A stretch of DNA of 64,000 nt from Caballeronia jiangsuensis (GCA_000648925.1 JFHF01000009.1:118119-182118); one strand, 5' to 3'. Positions 17,623-26,989 are shown, counted from the stretch's first letter. The notes: generated by a model from the letters alone, not told the origin. A program made the numbers and translations.

Positions 17623-18837
17623 TTGCTCGACTGGGCATATCAATTCGACTCTATGCCCGACGACCAGCGCGGAAAGTTCAGGAGCGAACGCGATCGCTGT
17701 CTTCAAGGGGTGAGGGACAAGCCGCAGATGGTGCAGATTCTCGCAACAGGCCGGGCGACGGCGCGCGTCGAGGGCAAGATCTACTATGTCGCGGGCCAAC
17801 GCGATGGCGGCGGTCTCGACGCGCCGCCTTTGAACGTCACGAAACCCTTGCCCGTCGAGGCGTACGCGGCGCGCATATTTCCACGCGCGAGGCTCGAAGA
17901 TGCCCGGGCCGCGACGTCGCAGCGCGTTCCAGGCGCCACGATTGTGTATGCTTCCGGCCGCTTCGTCATTGCCAGCCTCTCGCCGCACCATACCGCATCG
18001 CAACTAGCGCAAATCTCGGCGCGCCTTGAACATTTCCTGAGCTACCTTCAAGACGAATATGGCATTCGGATGCCCGATTCGGTTATTACGGTCTATCTGG
18101 TGCCCGACCCGCAAGCAATGATCAAGCTTGCGAGTACGCTACATGGGATTTCCGCGCCGCCCACAACGCTGGGGTACGCCTTCCAGAATGACTTGTCGGT
18201 GGTGTGTTCGCTGACCGGGACCGCCACCGGCACGGTACTTCACGAGCTCTTTCACCTCGCCGCGCACGCGAGTTTTGGCGATATTCCGCAGTTCCTGGAC
18301 GAAGGGATGGCGCGACTCTACGAAACGTCGACGGTCGTGGATGGACGATATTACGGCGCGCCCAACTGGCGCGGCAAGGTGCTGAAAGCGGGGCGCGAAA
18401 TGGGCTCCGCGGTTCCGCTGCCGGCGGTGATTACTTCTCCGTGGTTCGCCGACGAGCCGACGTTCAGCGCCGGGAACTTTCCTCACTTCAACATGGAGCA
18501 GCAGGCCTATGTCCTTGCGGCGGCTCGCTACTTCACGATATGGCTTCAACAGCAACACAAGCTGGCGGCGCTATTCGACGCGATGCGGGATCGGCCGATG
18601 TCGGATCAGTATGTTTCCGCCGACAAGCAAGCCCTGCAGATCGTGGAGAAAGTGGCGGCCAAGCCGATGGATCAACTCGAACGCGACTTCGGAACATGGC
18701 TGATGATGGCGGAAAGGGTCGAGCCTGGCCAGCCGTTTCCCGGCGTAAAGACGATTGCGTCTCACACGGAGACGATAGAGAAAGAAATTCCTCGCGAGTT
18801 CATCGATCGCGAGGTGCCGACGCAGTCGGGGCACTGA
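17623..18837 (+). CDS. Gluzincin-type (peptidase MA-like) zinc peptidase, N-terminus uncertain
   Basis: 404 residues from TTG 17623; AAAGGAG lies at 17601-17607 and the frame is open back to 17572. The metal site is TVLHELFHLAAHASFGD with His207, Glu208 and His211, and a third ligand Glu227 in FLDEGMARLYE, the pattern of peptidase MA/DUF1570-like proteins. An N-terminal region of about 140 residues of unknown fold precedes it. No signal peptide is visible at this start; it may have been lost with the upstream portion. Substrate unknown. Converges on the minus-strand island genes. Confidence 0.6.
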   Translation: MLDWAYQFDSMPDDQRGKFRSERDRCLQGVRDKPQMVQILATGRATARVEGKIYYVAGQRDGGGLDAPPLNVTKPLPVEAYAARIFPRARLEDARAATSQRVPGATIVYASGRFVIASLSPHHTASQLAQISARLEHFLSYLQDEYGIRMPDSVITVYLVPDPQAMIKLASTLHGISAPPTTLGYAFQNDLSVVCSLTGTATGTVLHELFHLAAHASFGDIPQFLDEGMARLYETSTVVDGRYYGAPNWRGKVLKAGREMGSAVPLPAVITSPWFADEPTFSAGNFPHFNMEQQAYVLAAARYFTIWLQQQHKLAALFDAMRDRPMSDQYVSADKQALQIVEKVAAKPMDQLERDFGTWLMMAERVEPGQPFPGVKTIASHTETIEKEIPREFIDREVPTQSGH

Positions 18838-18900
18838 TGCAAGGCAGCGATGCTTCGTCTTTCCAGGATCCATGGCCGCTCGAGCGCGAACGCCTCTCAC

Positions 18901-19380
18901 TCACGGCTTGCGCGACAGACCGGAGAAAGCCGCTCCAACGCGATCGAGCAGGGAAGGCGCGAACTTCTCGCTGAATCCACACAGGAAGGCGATGGTGAAT
19001 GTCATTCCAGACCTGCTCGTGCTCGGAAGATTCAAGGGGATCAGATTCGTGGCAATGATAACGTACGCTACTGACATGAATCCCGCGCTATGAGCATAGG
19101 CGGCGCTGGCCTTGTCGTATTGCTTGCGCGCCTGTTCGAGATCGGCTTCATTCGATGCAAGCCTTGTCACGCCGACTAGCAGAATGATGATTTCGAGTGA
19201 ACGACGGGGCTTTCGAGCCTTTATTCTTTCGAGCAGCGCCCGAGAAGCGATGAGAAGTGCTCTGCACGCCGCATTCCTATAAGGCGCGCGATCCAGCGCC
19301 TGCTCGCATTGCTCGATCGCAGACCATAATGCTGCGCTTCTCTCATGTTCCTCGCTACGAGACTCTGCGCGAACATTCAT
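18901..19380 (-). CDS. Predicted membrane protein, unknown function
   Basis: 159 residues; ATG 19380 follows AAGGAGAG seven bases upstream. An N-terminal soluble helical part is followed by LEIIILLVGVTRLA, a helix EQARKQYDKASAAY, and membrane segments VAYVIIATNLIPLNL and FTIAFLCGFSEKF. The last segment has a GFSE box that recurs in the 6-TM protein of the same cluster. No family recognised. It is the most distal gene of the minus-strand run 24985 to 18901. Confidence 0.55.
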   Translation of the reverse strand: MNVRAESRSEEHERSAALWSAIEQCEQALDRAPYRNAACRALLIASRALLERIKARKPRRSLEIIILLVGVTRLASNEADLEQARKQYDKASAAYAHSAGFMSVAYVIIATNLIPLNLPSTSRSGMTFTIAFLCGFSEKFAPSLLDRVGAAFSGLSRKP

Positions 19381-19413
19381 CGTCGTCTCTCCTTCGGTGA
19401 GCGCCTGGCGGAG

Positions 19414-20601
19414 CTAGAAATTACCAGCGCAAAATTCACCTGCGGTCATTGGAGGTTTCACCTCCACCTTAGCGCGCGGTCGGACGACATATTCAGATAC
19501 GCCGACATGGTCGCGAGACGAGGGATTCCAGTTGTACGTCCAGCCCATTCCAGTGAACGGATAACCGATCTCGGTGAATCCGTTTTTGTGCGCGCCCCAC
19601 AATTGCGTGTTCACGAACCGCCGGTCGTCGTTATCGGTCTGCTGTCCCAGTTGAGCCTCGGGAGGAGACAACTCGCATGCGGGCGCGCTGACGTCCGTGC
19701 CGCTCACGCATGGTCGAAAGAGGTCAGCTTTCCTGACCAAGAGTACGTAAGCCTTGGAGTTCTGCATTTCGTTGGCGGACCGGTAGGGCGGCAAGCCTAA
19801 AGCCTGCTGGACGGTGAGGAGCGGATCCAGCGAGCGGCGGCAGAAAGCGATCAGTTCGGCGGGTTGCGACACCCACACGTAGTTGACGATCCGATTCTGA
19901 GCGTCCACGGGCGACCTGCTTGAAAACGTCACGACCTGAACCGGATCATCCACGATCGGCATGAGGGGCACGCGCATTCCCGGTTTGCGTACAGCAGCCT
20001 GCTCGATGGAACGCGCGTAGCGCGCCTGCAACTCCTCAAGTTCCTGGTTTGCCGACCCGGCAGCCTGTGCATCGGCGTTCGACGCGGCGGCGAGCGCCGG
20101 GCTCGGATCTCGTTGTGCATCGCGGGCGATGAGCCAGTGCACGTCACTCACGAACATGCCAAGCAACAATGTAACGACGAGCCCGATGCCGCGCCTCTCC
20201 GTGCTCGGTGGACGTAGTCTCTGGGCCTCCTTCGGCTTCGGTCCGCCATTCGTCTGAACCGCCTGAAGATCGGACAGCTGAACGTTCGGGGGTCCGGATA
20301 GTCGCGCCTTGGTGAACGCGCCCTTTACTGCCAACACAATCGTGTCGGCCAATGCGCGATATGCCGCTTCGGATATTCCATGCTCAGAAATTCGAAGAAG
20401 GACCGTTCCCCTGAGCGATGAACCATCGCCAGGAAATTCTAGTTCACACCGGACCGTGACGCTCGAGCCCAGCATAGAGCGAATGTCGGTCTCGCTGAGA
20501 TGGCTCACTTCGCGGGCATAGGCGTCGTAAGGCAGGAACGGGCCGCTCGCATCGAGCGTGCCTCGCAAGGTGAAGACGAGCACTTCGGGATTCGATGCCA
20601 T
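19414..20601 (-). CDS. Unknown protein with one membrane span and large C-terminal domain
   Basis: 395 residues; GGAGG lies six bases before ATG 20601. Residues 1-110 look like a compact beta-rich domain (LVFTLRGTLDASGPF at the start), a hydrophobic span GIGLVVTLLLGMFVSDVHW is near 137-155, then a helical linker (QELEELQARYARSIEQ) and a C-terminal region of about 180 residues with several Cys and aromatic residues. Type II-like topology suggests an exported C-terminal domain. I recognise no family. Gaps of 33 and 85 bases to its neighbours suggest an operon. Confidence 0.6.
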   Translation of the reverse strand: MASNPEVLVFTLRGTLDASGPFLPYDAYAREVSHLSETDIRSMLGSSVTVRCELEFPGDGSSLRGTVLLRISEHGISEAAYRALADTIVLAVKGAFTKARLSGPPNVQLSDLQAVQTNGGPKPKEAQRLRPPSTERRGIGLVVTLLLGMFVSDVHWLIARDAQRDPSPALAAASNADAQAAGSANQELEELQARYARSIEQAAVRKPGMRVPLMPIVDDPVQVVTFSSRSPVDAQNRIVNYVWVSQPAELIAFCRRSLDPLLTVQQALGLPPYRSANEMQNSKAYVLLVRKADLFRPCVSGTDVSAPACELSPPEAQLGQQTDNDDRRFVNTQLWGAHKNGFTEIGYPFTGMGWTYNWNPSSRDHVGVSEYVVRPRAKVEVKPPMTAGEFCAGNF

Positions 20602-20686
20602 AGAGCCTCCGGCCGAAACGAACCCGCTGACGGCAACGCCGCTGATGCGCTGCCATCATACGGTGTTGCCCGATCCAAACGCGACA

Positions 20687-21142
20687 CTAATAATGGGTGG
20701 CGAACTGGAAATGCATCGGATCCTTTCGCCCTTTGAAGTCGCCGCCATAGAGGAATCCGCATTCTGTGAACGTATCCACAACCTCTGGAGGGAAACGCTC
20801 CTTGCTGCCCAGCGGATACTTTTCAGGCTCCAGGTCGATTGCAATTCCCCAGGAATGTGTCGACGCATGAGACGTCTGTCCACGTATGGGGCGTCGTGCG
20901 TAAATGCCGCCATAGTTTTGAACGAAGCGGTCCAGTTTTCTTTCCTGCAAAAGCGAAAATGCCTTGATGAAGTTATCGCACAGCAGGTAGTGACAGCGCG
21001 CGCGCAAGACCTTCTTGCCCTCGAAGTAGAGCGGATAGGGAAGTTCGAACGGAACGATATAACGCGCCTGGAAGTCCGGAACATCAAGGCTTCCAAACGT
21101 ATCGATGATTTCGTCGAGACCTGCGGGTGTGTGGTTCAACAT
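20687..21142 (-). CDS. M15-family (VanY/DacB-like) D-Ala-D-Ala carboxypeptidase
   Basis: 151 residues from ATG 21142, chosen because GGAGG lies five bases upstream; an in-frame GTG at 21157 contains that ribosome site. Zn ligands of the M15 fold are visible: His96 and Asp103 in STHSWGIAIDLE and His144 in DPMHFQF. Such enzymes cut peptide stems of peptidoglycan. No signal peptide is seen, as in phage endolysins or secreted effectors that need another export route. It lies one gene away from a lysozyme-like enzyme. Confidence 0.8.
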   Translation of the reverse strand: MLNHTPAGLDEIIDTFGSLDVPDFQARYIVPFELPYPLYFEGKKVLRARCHYLLCDNFIKAFSLLQERKLDRFVQNYGGIYARRPIRGQTSHASTHSWGIAIDLEPEKYPLGSKERFPPEVVDTFTECGFLYGGDFKGRKDPMHFQFATHY

Positions 21143-21343
21143 GATGACCTCCGGCACGTTTGAAGTCGTATCGTGACGGCCGCATTCGATCCGGACTTCC
21201 CGCTGCCTGGATTGTGTCCGAATGAACGTCGGCCATCGACATACGATGAACTGATGGAATGGATCGTCCGTCAGCTTGTAACTCCGAACCCCTCTATTCG
21301 CATTTATCTATTCGTAGTGGCCGTATTATTTCGATTGCGAGTC

Positions 21344-22450
21344 CTAGCGGGGCTCGCTGTTGCCATCGATCGCCTTGTCCCCGGCGCCGATCTTGTTGTC
21401 GGGCTTTCCGCCAAACGTCGGTTTTGCTGCCTTCGGCTGAAGTCCTTCGACAATCGATCGAATCTGCAGCAAGATCAATTCGGAAGAGAATCCCGACATG
21501 AACGAAAGTGCAATGGCGGTACTCATCGAGTTCGGCGAGAGTGCGTAGAACGCAACCACCGCTATGAATCCCGCGCTGATCAACTGCATGATCTGGAAGA
21601 CCACGACCTCGCGCGTTTCGAGCTGGGAAAGCGCCGTGACGGCGCCGTCGGGAACGAAGTTATCCTCGCTGCGCTTTTGATATTCAGGAATACGGCGCGT
21701 TAGACTCACAGCTCCTCCCACCAGCGCCAGCAACACGACATAGAACGGTACGACGAAGCCCCCCTTGACCACGTTGTATCGGGCACGGCCACCCGGAGGG
21801 TAGGTATCCACCACGACACCGTTGAATCCGCCAATGGTGACAAGCCACGGATATGCGGCGCCGTCGTTCGCTTCGCGCACCTGCTTTATCGTCGGGGGCC
21901 CAGCCGGTTCGGCCGGCGTTTGTATATTGCCTCGCCGATCCGGAGCGGAGGCGCTCGCCTGCGCCGCTGGGAAATACGACTGTTCACCACGGACGCAACT
22001 CACTGCGCGCGGCACGGAGTTGTCGGTGGGAGATTCTGGCACGACGCAACCACGAATCAGGCTGATGGGACCCAGTATCTCGGGCTGCCACGGATTGGCA
22101 ACCGGAAGCATGAGCACGACGAATGATGTGATGGTGAACGCGTAGGCGAATCGGAAGCTCTGCTTTCTTTTATCGTCGTTCGGCTCACCAGTGAAGCAGG
22201 CGATGAACCACGTTGAGAAGGCAAGCGTAAGAAGTATGAAGACCACGAACGGAATGATGGTCACAAAGCTCTGCCAAAACGGCGCGTCGTTTTGTTTGGC
22301 GGCGCCGTAGATGGCCGAAATGGATGACGCGATGATAAAAAGGAAGAGCAGCCCGAAAACGAAGAGCGGTATGTTGGACTCCCAATTATCGAAAAAGGAA
22401 ACCCAGCGAGGTTCGTGCTCTTCCTGCATGTCCGGATCGAGTTCGCCCAT
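21344..22450 (-). CDS. Six-TM membrane protein, unknown function
   Basis: 368 residues from ATG 22450, which has GGAG seven bases upstream; the longer frame to 22600 lacks support. Membrane segments are near IPLFVFGLLFLFIIASS, FVTIIPFVVFILLTLAF, FAYAFTITSFVVLMLPVA, VVPFYVVLLALVGGAVSL, ISAGFIAVVAFYAL and ALSFMSGFSSELILL. A Pro/Ala-rich soluble loop of about 110 residues separates helix 3 from 4. The last helix carries FMSGFSSE, similar to FLCGFSEK in the protein at 18901-19380. No family is recognised. Confidence 0.6.
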   Translation of the reverse strand: MGELDPDMQEEHEPRWVSFFDNWESNIPLFVFGLLFLFIIASSISAIYGAAKQNDAPFWQSFVTIIPFVVFILLTLAFSTWFIACFTGEPNDDKRKQSFRFAYAFTITSFVVLMLPVANPWQPEILGPISLIRGCVVPESPTDNSVPRAVSCVRGEQSYFPAAQASASAPDRRGNIQTPAEPAGPPTIKQVREANDGAAYPWLVTIGGFNGVVVDTYPPGGRARYNVVKGGFVVPFYVVLLALVGGAVSLTRRIPEYQKRSEDNFVPDGAVTALSQLETREVVVFQIMQLISAGFIAVVAFYALSPNSMSTAIALSFMSGFSSELILLQIRSIVEGLQPKAAKPTFGGKPDNKIGAGDKAIDGNSEPR

Positions 22451-22984
22451 TTCCGTCTCCACAGTAACTGACCGACTCGTCCCGTTCCACGCTTCGGATC
22501 CACGCGAAGTGCCTCGCGGAGATGTCCAGACTGCTTTGTCAAAATATTTTTTCTGCTCACAATTGACTGCTTTATAGGATAGTTTCAGCGCAGCAATCAA
22601 GAGCGATGCACGTCCGTGTTTACACGGTGGTGAAACGGATATGCGACCACCTTATGAGGCATCCTGATCAGGATCTTGATGACCTGTTCATGCACCTCTA
22701 TAGGACGAACGAAGCCCCGGCGAATTTAAGTCTGAATCAAAAATTATGAGGCGATGTTCGGGAAGATTGCCAAGGCGCGGAAGCGAAGCTCGGCTCGATC
22801 TTGGTCACGCGTAACGCGAAGATCTTACGGGTCTGACCGAAACACGAACGACATGTCTGCGTGTACGCGCAGCTCGCAAAATTCGGTATCCGAGCAGTAG
22901 CGCTCCTTCCCCATCGGGCAGGCTGGAAGAAACAATTCGGAAGTATTAACCAGGTAAGGCGATGATTGCGGGTCGCTCAATCTT
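22451..22984. other. 534-bp gap between island genes
   Basis: No convincing gene. A stretch around 22600-22780 is AT-richer than its surroundings and holds direct stop codons in all frames; one 59-codon minus-strand ORF at 22825-23004 overlaps the end of the lysozyme-like gene and is listed separately. Confidence 0.4.
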
Positions 22985-23004
22985 TTAATTTTCCGGCGGC
23001 GCAT
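22825..23004 (-). CDS. Small ORF overlapping end of lysozyme-like gene
   Basis: 59 residues from ATG 23004, basic at the start (MRRRKIKRLSD) with three Cys later. It overlaps the preceding gene by 20 bases, as coupled genes do, but no homologue or clear ribosome site is recognised. It may be chance. Confidence 0.25.
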   Translation of the reverse strand: MRRRKIKRLSDPQSSPYLVNTSELFLPACPMGKERYCSDTEFCELRVHADMSFVFRSDP

Positions 23005-23794
23005 CGAAATCGATTTTCCATTCGTCTCCATGCACCCATCCGTGGCCGATTGCCAGCGTCCCTTTCCGGTTCATCACATCGACGCGCCATTGCGCCCGCG
23101 CGGTCTGCGAACGAAGATATGACGCAGCGAATAGCTTTTTCGAGTTCGGTAGTACGCCCCCGGACCACAATGGCGCATTGCGCATTGCGTCTTTATAGCC
23201 CGAGTCGGCTTTGGTGCGGCTAAGAAGCCATTGGATCACGAGAGCGAAGCTCGAAGGCGTCTGTGCGAAGTCGACTACCTGCTGAGCTGTCAGCGTGCCG
23301 ACGCCGCCGTTCTGGGTGTAGACGTCGAAGAACCAGCAAAAGGCATGGGTGTCCGCTTGCATGCCCCATACGTGGCACCACTCGTCGCACTTCTGATAGG
23401 CCCGGCTGGCCACGTGATTGGCTGCGATGACCTGCTCGCGGACGAAAGCGTCGCTTTCCGCCAGCGCTTGCAGTTCCGACTTATACGCAGGCGGTAGCGT
23501 TCCGCCTGGCTGCCAGCGCCTCACGATATCAAGGCCGTCCGCCGGAGACTCATTCGCCGCCTGAATCAACTCGATCCCACATTTGGGGCAGAGCTCGCGG
23601 ATGGTGTCGCGCGGCACTGCCTTTAGCAACGGTTGCAGCGAATTCGATCCGATGTTCCACTGCAACACGCCCAGCGAGATCCCCATGCCGTCGAAGTTGC
23701 CGGACACCGCGCCAAACGGATTCTCGGAGTCCTCGAAGCGTCCCGTGACGGAAAGCGCTTTCTTGATCATTTGATCGGACGGTGAGTTAGGCAT
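22985..23794 (-). CDS. Lysozyme/chitosanase-like glycoside hydrolase
   Basis: 269 residues; ATG 23794 has GAGG eight bases upstream. The N-terminal part reads GRFEDSENPFGAVSGNFDG and then GISLGVLQWNIG, the conserved region of a lysozyme-like family (GH46-related) common in proteobacterial effector and prophage contexts, where the Glu of the first segment and Asp of the second are candidate catalytic acids. It should cut the glycan of peptidoglycan or chitosan. No signal peptide. Pairing with the M15 peptidase suggests a joint cell-wall role, which is inference. Confidence 0.6.
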   Translation of the reverse strand: MPNSPSDQMIKKALSVTGRFEDSENPFGAVSGNFDGMGISLGVLQWNIGSNSLQPLLKAVPRDTIRELCPKCGIELIQAANESPADGLDIVRRWQPGGTLPPAYKSELQALAESDAFVREQVIAANHVASRAYQKCDEWCHVWGMQADTHAFCWFFDVYTQNGGVGTLTAQQVVDFAQTPSSFALVIQWLLSRTKADSGYKDAMRNAPLWSGGVLPNSKKLFAASYLRSQTARAQWRVDVMNRKGTLAIGHGWVHGDEWKIDFDAPPEN

Positions 23795-23914
23795 GGAAGA
23801 CCTCATTCGGTTGCGTCTAAGGCAAATTGGAACGACTCTCGCGCGATTTCCAGATCGGCGGGGCGTCTGTTCGGACATGGATACGCACCGTTCGGGCCTA
23901 TCCCGAAACGCACG

Positions 23915-24985
23915 TCATGGAAGATCGAAGATGTCCGCTGTGTAATGAGTTCCGCCGTTCAGGCGCTCCGCGCTCGGGCTGTCGAATACCACGATCATTT
24001 GTGTCGGCCCGGCTTGTTTGAAAAGCGCGATGCCTTCCGCATGATCGTGCCCCTCCTGCGTACCTATACCGAAGAGGAACTTGATGGAAGCAGTATCGAC
24101 CAGGCCGCTTGCGTTGCTTTTAAGTGCGCCTGTCCATCGATATACACGGATCGGGCCGTCGAGCTTCATTGTGGGACCTGCGAGCACGAAGAGATCGTCC
24201 CCGTGTGCGCACAGATCTCGTATCCCGAGGCCCGCGAGGTCGAGCAGGAAATGCCGATACGGTTGACTTCCATCGGCCGACTCCAGCACGACATGCTTCG
24301 CCTCCCTGACGTCGAATTGAAGCACGCTTGCGAGACCGCGAATGACTGGCCCGCGCAAGCCGAGGAACAGCCGGTCCTTTGCGACCGCTAATCCTTCGAT
24401 GTCGAAGCCGTTCTCTTTCGATGGGATCTTCATGAACGGATCGAGCACGGGGTTCCTTTTCAATAGCGTGAATAGGCTGCTCGAGTCTTGGTCGAACTTG
24501 ACCACGCTCCAGCTATCCGCAACCGGTTCGGAATGTGGCCCGGCTGGCCCCGGACCGAGTTCGACCGAGCCGAGAACATAGCGATTTTCCTGTCGATCAA
24601 GCCTGCCGAGCGCGCGTAACGCCGCATCGGCAGGTGCGTGGTCCATCTCGTCCCAGTCTTTGCGGCGCAAGCTATGCGAGCCGACAAACCAGAGCCGATG
24701 TTTTTCCACGTCCCACGACAGCGCTTCGAGGTCCAGTTCCTGTTTGATTTTTCGCTGCAGCGCCGGAAACTGCTCGCTTAGTTCGAAATCCTTCTGGTCG
24801 CCAAAATCGGCGTCCGATCGTCGCGTGACGCGAACGAGCGATCGCGATTCGTCGCCGGCGAGCCAGATCGAATCGTCGATCTTTTCGATCGCGGAAAGAC
24901 TGGTGGATAGTTTCTTGACGGACGGGTCGCCGATATGAAGAGAGATCGTCGACGCGCGAGTTGCGTCACTCAGGGAGTCGGACAT
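23915..24985 (-). CDS. DUF3616-like protein, probable beta-propeller
   Basis: 356 residues from ATG 24985, preceded by GGAGG six bases upstream. The body has repeated beta-strand-turn units with aspartate-rich turns (IWLAGDESRSLVRVTR, HRLWFVGSHSLRRKDWD, LFLGLRGPV, DLFVLAGPTMKLDGPIRV), and FDIEGLAVAKDRLFLGLR resembles DUF3616 proteins. No signal peptide, no catalytic motif. It is the first gene of the minus-strand run, so a promoter should lie in 24986-25100. Confidence 0.6.
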   Translation of the reverse strand: MSDSLSDATRASTISLHIGDPSVKKLSTSLSAIEKIDDSIWLAGDESRSLVRVTRRSDADFGDQKDFELSEQFPALQRKIKQELDLEALSWDVEKHRLWFVGSHSLRRKDWDEMDHAPADAALRALGRLDRQENRYVLGSVELGPGPAGPHSEPVADSWSVVKFDQDSSSLFTLLKRNPVLDPFMKIPSKENGFDIEGLAVAKDRLFLGLRGPVIRGLASVLQFDVREAKHVVLESADGSQPYRHFLLDLAGLGIRDLCAHGDDLFVLAGPTMKLDGPIRVYRWTGALKSNASGLVDTASIKFLFGIGTQEGHDHAEGIALFKQAGPTQMIVVFDSPSAERLNGGTHYTADIFDLP

Positions 24986-26069
24986 TCGGACCTCCAGCAT
25001 CGCAGTCGAGCAAATTGCACGCGATCAAAATCAAGTCAGGGGCGCCGGATCGCCAACCGTCCGACTTCGCGTGTCGGTGGTGTGGCTATCCTGACGAGCG
25101 AAACTCAATGCTCAATCGATCGTCGCCGATTCGTATGAATTCGACTAGCCGGGCCGCGTCATTCTGGCATGCCCTCGGTTGAGTGTAGTCAGTCGCCAGG
25201 AAAATGAAAGGTGTTCTGCAGCATGCAATGAGGGAAATATCACACAAGCTGATTGACTATTTAAGTTAGATAGGCGTACGGACTTGATCATGGAAGTGAT
25301 GAAAAGCTCTGATCCTTCTTGGACGCTACGCAATCAAGAGCACTGCGATCTACACATCGGAAGACATCCAGTTCATCGTGCTCCCGCGACGCGGGCGCGC
25401 GTTTTAAGTAGTCGGTGAACGGCCAGGATTGCCGCACTTGGCCAGCTGATCCAGCGGTGCTGTGGCGATTTGTTCGGCCGAGGTCCTTCACATCACGCGG
25501 TACAGCATCACAAACGCTTGCGCCTGATGGTATTTCGAATCCTGTCGTGTCCCGCGTTTCGCTCACCTTGCCCCTGCCATCCACTTCGGAAAGAATTATC
25601 GGTCTGCTAATGAGCTATCGAATTGAGCGCACGTTTTCATGTTGAAATCGCCGAAAACCGCGTCTATAACCGGGATGGGAAGCGTGGGAAACACTTAAGA
25701 AAAAGGAAACGAAAGCATGTGCAAGACATGGTTCGCTATGCAAAATCGGATTCGTGGGGTAACGACGAGAGGGAAAGAAGTGATTGTCGCGCAGGCTAGT
25801 TCGCTTTGAGGCGGGCAGTCGCCTGCTCCCGATTTAAAAGGACGTTGTCTGGGGACTGACGAGAAATTCCGGTGTGCATCGGCATGTCGATGCTTCGCGA
25901 TGCGTGGGGCTGCCGTATGGCGCACGGTATATTCCCATAACGAAGATTCTTGAGTATCGGAAGAACGGGGCCGGGCGGTATGCGGTTCAGTTAGCGCTGA
26001 ACGGCATTTTGGTTTAAGCGGCAAGAAGTGGTTGTAAGCGAAGCGCCGGGCTGTTAGCTTTCCGGTGCG
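24986..26069. other. About 1.08 kb without a supported gene
   Basis: Only short ORFs broken by stops occur here, and base composition is mixed. Around 25390-25590 a minus-strand frame gives a protein-like stretch (WPFTDYLKRAPASREHDELD) that may be a gene relic, but I cannot assign it. A 30-codon ORF at 25717-25809 has AAGGAAA upstream and nothing else to support it. Near 25985-26015 lies GTTCAGTTAGCGCTGAACGG, which resembles transposon-end sequence next to the IS4 remnant. Confidence 0.4.
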
Positions 26070-26460
26070 ATGCTTGCCGAACACCTCACTTACCTGATCG
26101 AAGCACAAGAGCCGGCCGATCTGTGAAGGTTGGCCGAGCATCTGCCCCAAAAGTGGGTCGAACGCGCAGTCCAGGCGACCGGGACGGCGAGCATTCGGCG
26201 CCGTCGCCTTCCGGCAGAACAGGCGGTGTGGCTGGTCATTGCGCTGGCGATGTACCACCACTGGTCGATCAGCGAGGTACTCGATAGCCTCGAGCTGGCC
26301 TTGCCCAACGAGGCTGCCCCCTTCTGTCAGCAAGAGCGCTGCGGCGCAGGCGCGCCAACGCATTGGCGAAGCGCCGATGGCGTGGCCGTTTGAACAGACC
26401 GCGCGAGGGTGGACCACTCAGGACGCGGCCCGCCATGCGTTCAATGGCTCAAGTCTGTGA
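26070..26460 (+). pseudogene. IS4-family transposase remnant (N-terminal part, several lesions)
   Basis: ATG 26070 begins MLAEHLTYLIEAQEPADL, then a premature TGA at 26124-26126. The same frame resumes with WVERAVQATGTASIRRRRLP and AVWLVIALAMYHHWSISEVL, the N-terminal domain of IS4 transposases. Near 26325 an extra T shifts the frame and similarity continues in the +1 frame (QARQRIGEAP, TQDAARHAFNG) to a TGA at 26458. The catalytic DDE domain is absent. It marks an old insertion at the edge of the flagellar cluster. Confidence 0.75.
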
Positions 26461-26618
26461 GCACCGATACGATCTCGGAAATCTTCTGGCTCAAGTGCCG
26501 CGCGCTGTGAGGAAACTCCGCAGGCGGCTGCCCGCGATCGACGATGAAAGCGCGCGCGTCGTGGATCGTGAAACCTTGCCGCGCACCAGGCACTTGTTGC
26601 GCGTCCGATCAAAGGCTT

Positions 26619-26981
26619 TCAGTTCAACAGCTTGATCAATGCGGCGTTGACGTCCTCGCTGCCAGTTAGTGTGGTGGTGACGTCATCGACCATCTGCTGA
26701 AATTGCGGGTCATTGCGAAGTGCGCGGCCGAACTCCCTATCGAGTACGAGTTCGACAACCATGCGATTCAACTGACGCTGATCGACCATGTCCAGGCGCT
26801 TGAGTTCGTCGACCTTGTGTAAGAGCGCGACAACGTCCTCGGCGTTTGTATCGGCGTGCGGCAAGTCGCTGCTCTTGCTCGCAGCCTTGGTCCGGTTGTC
26901 ACGAACGGAATGCCGCTCGGTGCTTGTCAACTGCTGGCGCAGCATCGCGAGCGCCTGATTCAATGTCGAGACAGGATCCAT
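26619..26981 (-). CDS. Small protein at end of flagellar operon, unknown function
   Basis: 120 residues from ATG 26981 (a GTG at 26984 is the alternative). Mostly helical and charged; the C-terminal half LNRMVVELVLDREFGRALRN and DDVTTTLTG looks like a small folded domain. It follows the TPR gene by 8 bases and is the last gene of the flagellar run. A chaperone or regulator for flagellar export is possible but only from position. Confidence 0.5.
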   Translation of the reverse strand: MDPVSTLNQALAMLRQQLTSTERHSVRDNRTKAASKSSDLPHADTNAEDVVALLHKVDELKRLDMVDQRQLNRMVVELVLDREFGRALRNDPQFQQMVDDVTTTLTGSEDVNAALIKLLN

Positions 26982-26989
26982 CACTGAGA

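Noticed and set aside
25717..25809. 30-codon ORF with AAGGAAA seven bases upstream
   Set aside because: No homology or conserved context; could be chance in a non-coding stretch.
26441..26600. Protein-like minus-strand stretch ending SVLTDLSH
   Set aside because: About 50 codons with a GTG start option but no family, and it overlaps the IS4 remnant edge; too weak to call.
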